From Sordaria brevicollis (lineage: Eukaryota; Ascomycota; Sordariomycetes; Sordariales; Sordariaceae), in contig JAUTDP010000003.1 of assembly GCA_033439795.1 (NCBI GenBank), forward strand, positions 1,116,001 to 1,180,000: 64,000 nt of DNA, in the 5' to 3' direction. The notes under the pieces were generated by a model. It was not told where the DNA came from, did no database searches, and saw nothing but the letters and a program-made list of their open reading frames with translations. This document shows, piece by piece, positions 48,930-59,715 of the stretch; position 1 is the stretch's first letter; each line of letters opens with the position of its first letter. The translations under genes and the position numbers were made by a program.

Positions 48930-51385
48930 TTACTCATATCCGGCACCGCGCTGCCATTGACTGTCACGAGTTAGCTGACTGTACCATTCCTGTTTCTTCG
49001 GGCACTCAAACTCACCTTGTGGTGGCGGGCTTCTTCTCTGAAAGCACCTCGTGAGGTGATGCTCGCCCTCCTGGCAAACTTGATGCCGAATCCGTCATCG
49101 GACTAGGCGTCTGGATGCTTCCGCTCGGCCTATGTCGCACAAACGGCTCATCCTTCATGAGAGACGGGTCGTTGCTCCAACGTCCAGAATGCCTGTTGGA
49201 GTGGAAATGCGGGTTTCCAGTGTTGGAGTCGGCCGTCCCTGGACGATTCAGTGGGTTGCTGGGGCTTGACACAGCCGAGTCGTCATCCTCGAAGCTCAAG
49301 GGAGACTTGGTGTAGAGCTTGCTTTCGCCACGCGCCGTGACACCCAGAGCCTCGAGTTCCGACTGAGTGTGCAGTTGCGGGTTCGACTTCATAAAAGAGG
49401 TACGGTCGTCGTTCATGAACTGATAGCGGGTATCCGGGTTGTTATGGAACAGCGTCATCGAGGTGGTGACGATAAGCATGAGAAGAAGAACCAAGCAAAC
49501 AATGGCGTTGGCAATCCAAAGAACCACGCCCACCACACCGATAACCAAGGGCGGGAAGTCGAAAACGTCCGTCAATAGGAAGAGTAGGATGGCGTTGAAG
49601 AAGTTGGTGGCGCAAATGGCGATGTTGAAGGTGTTGGTGCTCTTGTCCATCCAAGGGCGCATGACGGTAGCCGTAATAAGGGCCGCGGCCTCGATAATAA
49701 GTAGAGCGATAGCCTGTAGAGTGCCGTGGGCCTGGGCAAAGGCAATGAACATGCCCTTGATGACAATGTAGAAAAGGATTGGCACGATGAAGTAGTAGCC
49801 TGAAGCGCGGAACTGCACGTACAGGAAACCCCACTTGTTCAAGGCCTGGGGATCAGAGAACAGGATATAGGCAGGGTTCCTGTGAAGGGCAATCGAGCGG
49901 CGGGCAATGCGAATGACCTTCCAGGCCGCCCAAAGAAGGGTAGCCAAGAGACCAAAGAAGAAGAAGACAGCGAGTGCCATCTCTGCAGGAGAGTCGTTTT
50001 GGGTGAACTCCCACATGCACATAACGGTGACCTGGGGGAATCCAACAAGACCAACTCTATACAGGATGCCTATCACATAGTCAGTATATAACACCCAGAC
50101 TCGATAATAAAAGGGACCTCACCCTTGAGAACGGTAATCCAACCGGCACGGAACTCGGAGAAGGCGTCGCCCTTCACCCAACCCATCTTGGCAGAGAGCT
50201 CTAGACCAAGCTTGAACAAAATGACCAGGATAGCCGTGAAGACCACAAAGATATAGAAGAAGGTCAAGCTGGTCATGAAGAGGTTGGTCGTCTCGATATT
50301 GCCACGGAACGCAACTCGTTGGATACCATAGACGACGTAACTTCCAAAGTAAGTCTGGATGTTGGCACGCTTTGCGATTCTGCCCCCGACGTGAGCAGCG
50401 GCACGAGGCAACATGGCGGTCGCCCGCTTGAAGAGGTTGAGGGCGGGATCGACATATTCGGCCGGCAGCGCACGCTTCACCTTCTCAACCTGGACGGACA
50501 CAGTTTCGAGTGAGCTAAGCACGGTGGAGGCAGTACCACCAGTAGCCCGCTGGTACCATGTGAGGATATCCTGGAGGAACTGGACTCTGATGATACCCAT
50601 ACTCCATACGAAATCCTGGGTCCAGGCCCGCACAGCAGGAGGAAGATGAACACCACAGAGACCAAGCATGGCCTGGGCCTGGAAGTATCCGTAAAGTGAC
50701 AATGTGTTGGAAGCCACATGGGAGGCGGCGTTGGCATATCCAAGGCCAGAGAGCAGAGCAGAGGCTAAAATGCCCAAGAAGACAACAGCCCAGGTTGCCC
50801 ACTTGACACCGAGCAGATCAACTACAAGAACGAGTCAGCACATTGGCACGTGGATACAGAGACAAGTCTAAACCTACCCGTCAAACCGTTAGAGACATTG
50901 GCCTCCAGACAAGCAACAGTCTGTCCAGCCAGCTCTCCAGTCGTCATGTTGACATAGACCTTAACCGTAGCATCGAGATCAGGGAAAGTGTAGGCGATTC
51001 CAGGAATTTGGTCCTTCACTTCGGGTCCGAGTTCAAACTTGAAGGGCTGTCCCATCTTGCCCGCATTCATGGGGCATAAACCGCCCAGACCGATGCTGAC
51101 ATCGCACGGGTCAATGACCTCGTGCATTGCCTTGTAACCATACGCCAAGATGCGAATGTCGAAAACAACGTAGCCCTGAATCGAAGAGGTGGCACGCATG
51201 TTGATGTTGACGGTTCCATTGTCGGGGAAGAATACGACATCGAAAAGACTGGCCGTGAAACCCGAGTTTTCCTGACAGGCGGCGAGCGAGTTTGACTGTA
51301 GGACTCTGTCGCGGGCGAAAGAGGGGGCGACCAGCGTCGCGAATGATGCGAGGACCGCAAGCGGTCGTGCTGACCAAAGCTTCAT
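48930..51385 (-). CDS. FLC/TRP-like membrane protein (flavin-carrier family, ML-like plus TRP-like domain)
   Basis: Fungal FLC proteins sit in ER/Golgi-type or plasma membranes and have been linked to FAD transport into the ER, calcium homeostasis and cell-wall maintenance; the exact role here is inferred from family. Exon 1 (51385-50878) encodes a signal peptide (MKLWSARPLAVLASFATL...) and an ML-like lumenal domain with paired cysteines. Exon 2 (50821-50123) and exon 3 (50069-49016) carry about nine membrane segments (VVFLGILASALLSG, LTFFYIFVVFTAILVILF, ALAVFFFFGLLATLLWAAW and others), then a long Ser/Pro-rich cytosolic tail. Introns of 56 and 53 bp keep phase 1. The frame would stop at 49012 (754 aa), but AAG|GTGAGT there is a good donor, CTAAC and GACAG follow, and a short exon 4 (48960-48930) adds SQWQRGAGYE, giving 763 aa. 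I prefer that model. I cannot say which FLC paralogue it is. Confidence 0.88.
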
Positions 51386-52921
51386 TTTGTCGGCGGTCTT
51401 GTGACTTTTTTCTTGTCCTCTCTTCCGTTTAAAGTTTCCAAGGTTCCCAACTCCAAAATTAAGGTTGATGGTCGATCAAAGTCGAAGTAGTCGTTGGTAA
51501 TTTGTTTCGTTTTTTAGACTTCCAACATTATCGTACTGAACCACCCAACTCAAAATCGGAACTCGGAAGATCGCAATCAAGGATGCACAAACGACAGCGG
51601 TAGGGTATCAAGCGGGTGTGAATTTCGTGGACGTATCGGTAACGGATCGGGAGTGTTGATTGAAAGCGACGCGATAAATAGGATTCTTTGTCGTCGAGAT
51701 TTTGCGTTGTTGTGAGAATAACTCGTCGGAGAGTTTGTTGATGTGGTTGGTTATACGGAGCGACAGGAGTGAGGAGGAGAGCGAATGACGGGAGAGATGA
51801 GAGACGAGTAACTCGGGATCGAGGTTGTTGGCGGGGAGAGAGGCAGGAAATCAAGTTTTCGATTGTCGGAATCAAACTAGTAGCGAGTGAAATCTGCCCA
51901 GCAATCGAAACGGAAAAGACACGGTGTGTCGGTGCTGTTGACCCCTTTCGACGACGAGACGCTTGTCGAGATGGTGTTTTTCCGATGTTGGGTGATGTTT
52001 CTGGTAAAAGGGAACAAGACCACGGGCGTCGAGAACAAGCGAAGGTGCTCACGATGGATGCAATGTGGATTCCTTCCTTGGACTGGAGCGGGAAGTTGAT
52101 GAAGTGCTGCACAACTGCAGTGTGGGAAAGTGTGAACAACTGAACTGCGGTGGGAGTGGGACACAATTGACGGAATTGACAGTGGCCAGCTCAGTGAGCA
52201 ACAGCTGCATCCCAGTGCGACCCGACGCGGTCCTCCTTAACAGTGGGGATCACGGACATGGCCAAGAGTCCAGAGGAATCCATTCTTGGAAGGCTCGTGG
52301 GAGGTTGGCGGGCTGTCCGGATGCGTGAGAATCTGCAATGACAGCTGAATCAGCAATGCTGCCAAGTGCCAAGCTCTCTTTGAGCCAGTTCTGTCACTCC
52401 ACTTGGCAGTCGGCTTGGGTCATTTTCTTTTCTTTTCATCGATTTTTGGTTCTCGTTGTGTGATACGAACAATGCTACAGTCAGCGTGTTCCGAGCTTAT
52501 TTTCTGTCGGTGACTGGAATGCTTTGACATGCCCCAAACCATCCCCTTATCGGTCACATACTATATAGTACCCTAGTATACACTGATACGGGAAGACAGA
52601 ATTGTGGCTGTGTTATCGTGAACTTGAACTCTTCTTCCTGAAATGAATGGGCATTTGGAAAAAAGACTTGGCATTGGAAATCCCCAAGTGGATGAGATCA
52701 CACAGTGGGTTCAAGGGCCTTGGTGGATCCGGTTTTATCCACTCGAGTCTTTGCGGCGCTCTTTGTGGTTGGCCAACCAGACGCGGGGAGCACAGACAGA
52801 TCTTCCGAAAGTGGGAAAGCGTGCTGAGGGCGATCCCGATGACGAACTCAGGGGCGCCATTTCCCTCCGGCGGAAGTGCTTCTGTCTGTCAGGGTGTGTT
52901 CCACTGGCCTGTTTTTTGGGG
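51386..52921. promoter_or_regulatory. Upstream region of the FLC/TRP-like gene
   Basis: About 1.5 kb with no accepted gene. A 638-base open minus-strand frame (51528-52166) begins on TTG and looks like leader or promoter sequence. Short upstream frames in a long 5' leader are possible. No specific factor site is claimed. Confidence 0.4.
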
Positions 52922-53265
52922 TTTTCACCGGGCGAAGAGAGCCGGTGAAAAAGGTGTTCCAAAAGGTGCATCGACGTTTTTGTACCTTTTCACCGGCTGA
53001 ATAACGGCGTTCAACCTGGTGAAAAGAAAAGGCCCACTTTTTAGTCTTTCAACCAACCAGAATACTCGCATCCATTTTCACCCGGTAAACCAAGAAAAGG
53101 TCGAAAACCATCTTGCACAGGCCACCAACCCGCTGAACGCCCTAGAAAATAGCGCCAAAGCCGCTATAACACCTGAACCGTTTTCACCCAGATTTTTTAA
53201 GACTACAACCGGTGAATATTGGCCCGTGCACCCTTTTCTCCCGAAGTACCTTTTTCTCGGTGAAC
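52922..53265. promoter_or_regulatory. Cluster of TTTTCACCGG / CCGGTGAAAA motifs
   Basis: Eight related words occur in about 345 bp on alternating strands: TTTTCACCGG at 52922 and 52987; CCGGTGAAAA at 52942; CCTGGTGAAAA at 53015; TTTTCACCCGG at 53075; TTTTCACCCA at 53181; CCGGTGAA at 53209; TCGGTGAAC at 53257. Spacing is irregular, the words point both ways, and the sequence between them is not repeated. This resembles a cluster of binding sites more than a satellite. The open plus-strand frame 53019-53510 overlaps but has no recognisable domain. Confidence 0.5.
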
Positions 53266-54654
53266 AAGCCCCAAGATTCGCCAATGGATCACACCCTCAG
53301 TGTCAGTTGATCGCGTCGCCGCCCGGCCTCCCGCTGCCCCGACTCAGGTCGTCCACTCGAATTTGTTTCGTTCTTGCCACGAGCAGGCACAGAGAGTTTG
53401 TGAAACAGATTGACTCTGCGGAGGTTGCAAGCGATCGTCCATCTTATCGCTGGTATTGGGACTTTCCGATTCCGATCAAGATACACTCGAAAGCTCATAT
53501 CACCGAATAAACGCCACGTGAACACCCGGAAGACGGGATGGTTCTACTTTCACGAGAGTCTGGGGATAATCCGGGGCCTTTTCAATATCGCGGTTGCCTA
53601 CTGCGACTTAGAACCAACACGAGATTATGCTTATGCTCAGCCAACATTGTTGGAACGCCTCTGCAGGAACAAACACAGATGCATTTGAAAGTCGAAACCG
53701 CCGACGGAGAGTTTATCACGAACTCTCTCAGACAAGGGAGTTAAAGAATTTCAAATTCGAAGCCATTATATCATCCTCAATTCTATCCTTTTCTATACGA
53801 TTTATCGCCATTAACGCTTTCAAAACCCAAATCACTCTGTTCTTACAAACCTCCATCTTTCATCGCCCTGCATCCATCTTACACATGCGCCGCCGGTGAT
53901 TTAGCGCCATCAGCCCACGCGAACAGCCGGAGTCGCATCAGCGCCGCCGACCCGGTGTAGAGGTTCCGAGGGTGCTGATGCATCACAGGGGCAGGCAGAC
54001 AGGCACCAACAGCCCTATAATTTCCCCACTATCCACCACTTCATCCATCTTCATTCTCTCTCTCTTCGTCATGATCCATCCTCCGCAAACCAACCTCAAA
54101 TGCTGCTTTCAATTATCTGTTTGATTCCATTCCTCCTTCATCCCTTTGCACTTGAAGCCTTCTCCTGAAACCCCACTGCCATGACAACCAACCTGCGAGT
54201 TTGGAGGTTTGATACAGCAGCCCATCCGTGGCACAGCTCCCGTCCTCACAGCCCACTGCAGACCACCCGGCTTACCCGTGTCGTGCTACCTCGGAAGGCA
54301 GAACAGGCAGACCAACGAGCCAAGCATCAGGCGTGACAGCTGTGTGTCTCGTGTGTGTCGCATCTCACACATCACGCATCCGTCGAGGGCAATCGCGATA
54401 TTGAATGTGTGACGGAGTGACGGAGAGGTAGCGGTGGTGGGTGGTGCTGACACATTTCCGGACTTTCTTCCTCCTCTTTTCGTGCCCGTGTCGAAACTTG
54501 GGGCATATCTGTTTCCGTTATGTCCTGGTGCCGTGATTCTGGGTACCATCGCTTTGATTTTGATAGTGGATTTCCCCGCTGTCATCGGGGTTTGGTAGGT
54601 AGTCGACTATCGCCAAAGGTCGCGCTTCATCCTTGAGCAGCAAAGTGAAAATCT
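53266..54654. other. Intergenic, no gene recognised
   Basis: Frames at 53410-53688, 53627-53899 and 54286-54585 are short and featureless. The part next to 54655 is likely the 3' untranslated region of the small minus-strand gene. Confidence 0.4.
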
Positions 54655-54990
54655 TCAGCCCTGACCAACAGTAGCATCCTGTCTCCTCAACGTCGGAATC
54701 GAAGAGATCGACATCATGCTTCTTCTTGACGAAGTTGTTGAGCGCTGAGATTCGGTTCCGGTACTTGACTGAGAAATGGTTGCGTAGTCCTCAGGCGGGG
54801 TGAGAAGACGATGGTAAGAGGGAGGATAGGGCATCATTCTGTGGCGAGCGTAGCTGCTGCGGCGACTGTTATGATTGCTGAAACTCTGAGCGAGAGGAGA
54901 GTCGCTTTGTTGGCTGTAGTTGGGCTGGCTTTGACTACCGGTTTGATCTTGTTGCATGATGTCGAGGTTGATGGGATCGCGATATAGCAT
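54655..54990 (-). CDS. Small Ser/Gln-rich hypothetical protein (111 aa)
   Basis: A single-exon frame starts MLYRDPINLDIMQQDQ with a good context (AAACATGC) and ends TLRRQDATVGQG. An open stretch continues upstream to 55107 but holds no in-frame ATG, so 54990 is the best start. The protein is polar and Ser/Gln/Arg-rich. Its middle, YARHRMMPYPPSYHRLLTPP followed by EDY, is less repetitive and looks constrained, and RRSS and SSRRSMMS are kinase-type sites. There is no signal peptide, membrane segment or known domain. AC-rich leader DNA upstream fits a fungal 5' untranslated region, and TATTTAAAG at about 55213-55221 (minus strand) is a TATA-box candidate. Function unknown. Confidence 0.55.
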   Translation of the reverse strand: MLYRDPINLDIMQQDQTGSQSQPNYSQQSDSPLAQSFSNHNSRRSSYARHRMMPYPPSYHRLLTPPEDYATISQSSTGTESQRSTTSSRRSMMSISSIPTLRRQDATVGQG

Positions 54991-57538
54991 GTTTAGGTGT
55001 TGTTGTTGTTCTGTAAAGTCCGGTTTTTGTAGAGGAGTTGTTGATGAGGTGCTGATGAGGTGCTGATGGAAAAAAGTTGTGAAGCAGCTGCAAGTAGTTG
55101 GTAGCAAAAGATATTTATCGCTTTGTATCGCAGTTCATGGTTGATAATTTTCGAAATCTATGTACAGACGAAATCAAACACAAATGGTACAAACCGATGC
55201 GACCGGTCCTGCTCTTTAAATACCAGCTGGAGCGAGTCTCATTTGCGACACACAATGAGAAGGAAGAGCATGTCCCAAAGTGGCGATCGCCATGATGCGC
55301 CCTCCAGGCGGCGATGGCGGTTGGTTCGTTCGTACCCCTACACCAACTTTGTCGCCCAGACCCAGCCTATTACACCAAGGTCCAGGCCGCCAACAGCCCA
55401 CCAGCTGATTTCCATTGATGGTTGCGGCGGTACCTCTACTGGCACTAGATTTAGGCGGTAGGCGGAGCGGTGAAACTCTCCATTTGGTCCCCATTTGGGA
55501 CATCTACTCAGCTACCTACCTTACTCCATGACTTTTCCATTGTCACAGACATCCCCTCATTCGGAGACAACAACCAATTGTTTTGATAGGGCGAGAATAC
55601 CCGTGGGTGGCGAACCGGGGACTACGGGGAATCTGTGGAGAGAGATCAAAGCCCTGGGACCTTTGTGCAACACAAGCCGAATGGGATTCTTTCCATCCGT
55701 TTGAGGACTGGAGTTCCATGTGCCGTTCGTTATGCGCTGGCACCTCACCTGAGCTTCAAAATGCCAGTCATGATCACAAGGCCACGAGGCGTACTCGAAG
55801 ATTGGAGATCGGCTTCACGACGGCTTGTGAAGGTTAGACATTCACCCATCCATCCATCCAATCCCGATTATAGCCCATCCGTCCATTCGGATGAACCGCT
55901 GCGAATTGGCCCACCACTGCTCACAACCAACATGACACTGCCCCTCCTACTATACCCTGATATCGCGAAAAAGACAAGACAAAGGCCGCTTCCAGAACAC
56001 ACCCATTTCTTGAGCATATGATTTCATTCTGTCTCAAGCAAGCGTCAAAGGGTTTCAACAGGCCACCATCTCATCTGGCTGGTTTGTCGCAAACAAACTG
56101 TTGGGTAAAGTCGTGAAGGCGAGGAAACTCAAAGAAGGTGTAAGTGCCTATATCCAGGGGGAACATGATACATCTTCAGCGCTAAGAACAATTGGAGGCC
56201 TTACACCAGGTGATTGGTGGAGATTGCAGCCTAAGTGCCTAAATGTCTACCGGGATCTTGGGAACAGCTGCGACTTCAAGAGATGTCCATGTGGAAATGC
56301 GATTTTTAGGCTTCTTTCAAGTACGCCTCGTTTTCCATTTTTCATCTTCTCGGCTTGGCTGCTTGGTACCTGACATAGGTAGACGGGAGGTTTAATGCGG
56401 TGAGATTGGGAATGATGCCCCTTCATAACTGGCTTGGATTGGCTTGGACAGGATGGCAGGTGAGCGAGGTGAATCAGAAATTCTTTCTTACCTAAGGTAT
56501 CGGGACCTAGGTGAATCAAGTTCTGGGTCAGAAATGATACCCAACCCATACTTACGGCCTGGCTGGACCACCCACCGTTAAAAGCCGGCGACTGTCCGCG
56601 GTCAGGCAAACGGGGGGCTGTGCCACGGACTGCCTAGGCCGAGCCGTCAAGGTTGAATGTGAAGCCTTCATTTGAAATCATCGTGACTAGCTTTTCATCC
56701 AAAGTTGGGTTTCGGGAAAGCATTATCGCGATTTCGAATGGTTGATGATGCGATTAGGCCGCTAAGCCGAGTCATCGTCTCTGTGTTGAGGAGATGGTTA
56801 TCCACGGGTATGAGTTGGGTGCTGTACAAACTGCGCCTGAGGATGTCGTCAGATAAGTGAGTCAACAGCCACATTTCGACAGAGACGAGTTGAAGTCGAA
56901 AATTTGTTGAGTCGGATCTCGATCAATGCCATCATGATGGAAGTTGGTGGGCGGTTATTCGCCTCAACTGGTGGTGAGATGGATGATGGCTCAGTATCAG
57001 GTGGGAGGAAATCGGAAGATTCAATGAAACCACGACAGCTTTCATGTGACAGTCGCTAGCGGGCAGCTCTTGCCCCGGGTCCCGGAATCAGCCCCGATCA
57101 TGCGGAGATCTCGGAGCCTCACTGCCGGACCTGCCTAGAGTAGTGTCCGAGGGAAAGGAAAGGAGCCGTTATTCCCGGCCGTTATCTAATTCATCGAAAG
57201 TGGATATATTCTATTTGAGGCTCTGTCCTCAAAATACCGATTGTCTCGACTTCGATTGACAACATCCACAAGCACAAGAAAAAGGTGATGAAAAGAAAAA
57301 GGAGAACAATGGTCCCCTGGAAATTGCCCCTAATCTGCTCCGATTACAGTGGATTCAGCGTGCCTCCACAGCGAAGCAGGGCTGCCACGTGGCAGGCGGG
57401 ACGGGTAGAGTCTCCTGGACGTCAAATCGTCATTTCCTCACTTGAAGCCAGATTTGTCTCCTCAACTCATGATGCCCCTGACTTGAGGCTCTTCACCTCA
57501 ACCTCCCGTCAACGTCCCAATTCTACACGGCCGGGAAG
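54991..57538. other. Divergent intergenic region between the 111-aa gene and RFT1
   Basis: About 2.5 kb without a supported gene. Plus-strand frames at 55583-55837, 55635-56021 and 56101-56373 overlap one another and carry no domain. Both ends should contain promoters. A 126-codon frame (57285-57665) overlaps the RFT1 start in another frame. Confidence 0.45.
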
Positions 57539-59579
57539 ATGGCCGACCTCAAAGAGCCACCACCACAATCGAGCAAAGATGCTACACCACCACCAACAAC
57601 AGGCACCCGCGCACTCCGCGGCGCCTCCCTCCTCATCCTCCTCCAGATCCTCTCCCGCGCCCTAACCTTCATCGCCAACCAAGTCCTCTTGCGCTTCCTA
57701 ACCGCTTCTCTCCTGGGCGTCTCAACCCAATTAGAAGTTTACTACCTCTCCGTCATCTTTTTCGCTCGCGAATCGTTGCGAGTAGCTATTCAGCGCCAGG
57801 ACACGAATGGTTTCGACACCGGAAAAGATGGGGACAACAAGGGGAGTGAAGCAAAGGCGACACAGGCAGTAATCAACCTCTCCCATCTTTCTCTGCTCCT
57901 CTCGCTTCCCCTGACGTTTGCGTTTGGACACTTGTACCTGTCTTCTGTCTCGGAAGTTACTTTACGGACTACGCCATATCTCGTCCCGTCTCTGTATCTC
58001 TATGGGTTGGCTGCCATACTGGAGCTACTCTCGGAACCATGCTTCGCGGTGATGCAAATCCGGTTTCAATTCGGCACCAGAGCAGCAGCAGAAAGTATCG
58101 CTACCTTCCTACGATGTTTCGTAACTTTGGGATTAGCGGTCTGGGGTGCTCGCACACAAAAAGAGATGGGGACGTTGCCGTTTGCGGTGGGACAGTGTAT
58201 GTATGCTGTGGGACTGTTGGGGGTTTATCTTGTTAAGGGTTGGAAGCTTTCTTCTGTTGAAGGATTCAGTCTTTTGCCGAGGAAGCTGGTAGCTGGCTCC
58301 GGTTCTGGGGCCGAGAAGAGCGAGAAACGGACGGATGTCCAGGTTGGAAAGGAGACGGGAAACAGAAAGGACTTCGTCCTAAACTACTTCTACCGCCCCA
58401 CCCTCGACCTGGCTTCGAGCATGATGGCCCAATCCGTCGTCAAGCACGTCCTCACCCAGGGCGACACTTTTCTGGTTAGCATCCTATCGACTCCCACCGC
58501 ACAGGGAGTGTACGCCTTGGCAAATAACTACGGCGGATTACTAGCCAGACTAGTTTTCCAGCCCGTGGAAGAAAGTAGCAGGAGTTATTTCAGCCGGTTG
58601 TTAGTCGACTCTTCCTCCTCTCCTTCATCCACCTCTCCCACCTCTCCCACCTCTCCACCTTCCACCTCTCCATCCTCCTGCCCCAAAGAGCCAGCCAAGA
58701 CAACCTCCACCTCCGCCCTCACCCAAGCCACAACCTCCCTCCTCACCTTAATCAAATCCTACCTCCTCTTCTCCCTCCCCCTCCTCGTCTTCGGACCCCC
58801 CGCCTCCTCTCCCCTTCTCACCCTCATCGCCGGCCGTCGCTGGACAACCTCTTCCTCCTCCTCCTCCTCTTCCGGAGACAGCGCCCCCGCCACTTTGGGA
58901 CTATACATGTACTACATCCCCCTTTTGGCACTCAACGGGATTCTGGAAGCTTTTGTTTCTAGCGTTGCTTCTGAGAAACAGGTGCATAGACAGTCGATGT
59001 ACATGACTGGTTTCAGTCTGGTGTTTGCGGGGACGGGGTATTTAACCCTAAAAGTGTGGGGGATGGGTGCTAGGGGACTGGTATGGGCTAATGCGGTGAA
59101 TATGGGGTGTAGGATTGTTTGGGCTTGGGGGTTTATTAGCAATTGGATCAAGGAGCGCGGTGGGCATGGGAAGAGGGGCGATGAGGTGAAAGGGGATGGA
59201 AAGGGAGAGGGAGAAAAGGAGGAGGTGAGGTTTAGAGTGCTGGAGGTGTTGCCAAAGCCGGGAGCGGTGGCGGCTGCTGTTGTTGCTAGGAGTGTTGTTC
59301 ACCGAGTCGTCATGGGAGGAAGTCAGGAGGTGATGGGTGCGAAGGAGGCGGTTGTGGAGTTGGTCAAGATTGCGGCGGTGGCGGTTCCTTTTGTTGTTGC
59401 TGTGTGAGTATTTCTTTTCTTTTCCTTCTATGGTTTGGGACCGTTTTTGTTCAAACTCTTTCATCGTCGACTTTTGACGGATACGTAAGCTAACCTTGAC
59501 AAAAAACAGGGCTATCGCCGAAAGAGAGTTCTTGATGAGTGGGTATCGCGCCATTCAGGGTAGGAGACAACAGTCCTGA
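57539..59579 (+). CDS. rft1: RFT1, ER oligosaccharide-lipid translocation protein
   Basis: RFT1 is a polytopic ER membrane protein of the MOP/MATE-like fold needed to supply Man5GlcNAc2-PP-dolichol to the lumenal side for N-glycosylation; whether it is the flippase itself has been disputed. Exon 1 (57539-59403) starts MADLKEPPP after AAG. Its family signature is GASLLILLQILSRALTFIAN, then LEVYYLSVIFFARESLRVAI, and mid-protein VVKHVLTQGDTFLVS with YALANNYGGLLARL. About 12 or more hydrophobic segments follow. Two low-complexity inserts, Ser/Thr/Pro-rich (about residues 355-393) and polySer (about 437-447), sit in loops. The plain frame stops at 59407, but GCTGT|GTGAGT is a donor. With a CTAAC branch and CAG acceptor, exon 2 (59510-59579) adds AIAEREFLMSGYRAIQ and the final residues, matching the AxxEREF end of the family, for 644 aa. 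RFT1 converges on DBP3 with 136 bp between stop codons. Confidence 0.93.
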
Positions 59580-59715
59580 ACATACAGACCATAAAGAGGA
59601 ATAGACAGAGATAGAGAAAAAGACGCCCAATGAAATTTTTTGATCCCGGAAAGTAATCAACAAGAAATGGCTCCCAAGTCCCAATGTGGTATCTACATAA
59701 CTATCTCTCTGCACT
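59580..59715. terminator. Shared 3' region of convergent RFT1 and DBP3
   Basis: Only 136 bp separate the two stop codons, so the 3' ends and polyadenylation signals of the two transcripts must be very close or overlap. AATGAAATTTTTTG at 59629-59642 is a candidate A/T-rich signal element. Overlapping antisense 3' ends are inferred, not seen. Confidence 0.4.

Noticed and set aside
51528..52166. 212-codon minus-strand frame upstream of the FLC-like gene
   Set aside because: It begins on TTG rather than ATG, has no domain and lies where a leader or promoter is expected.
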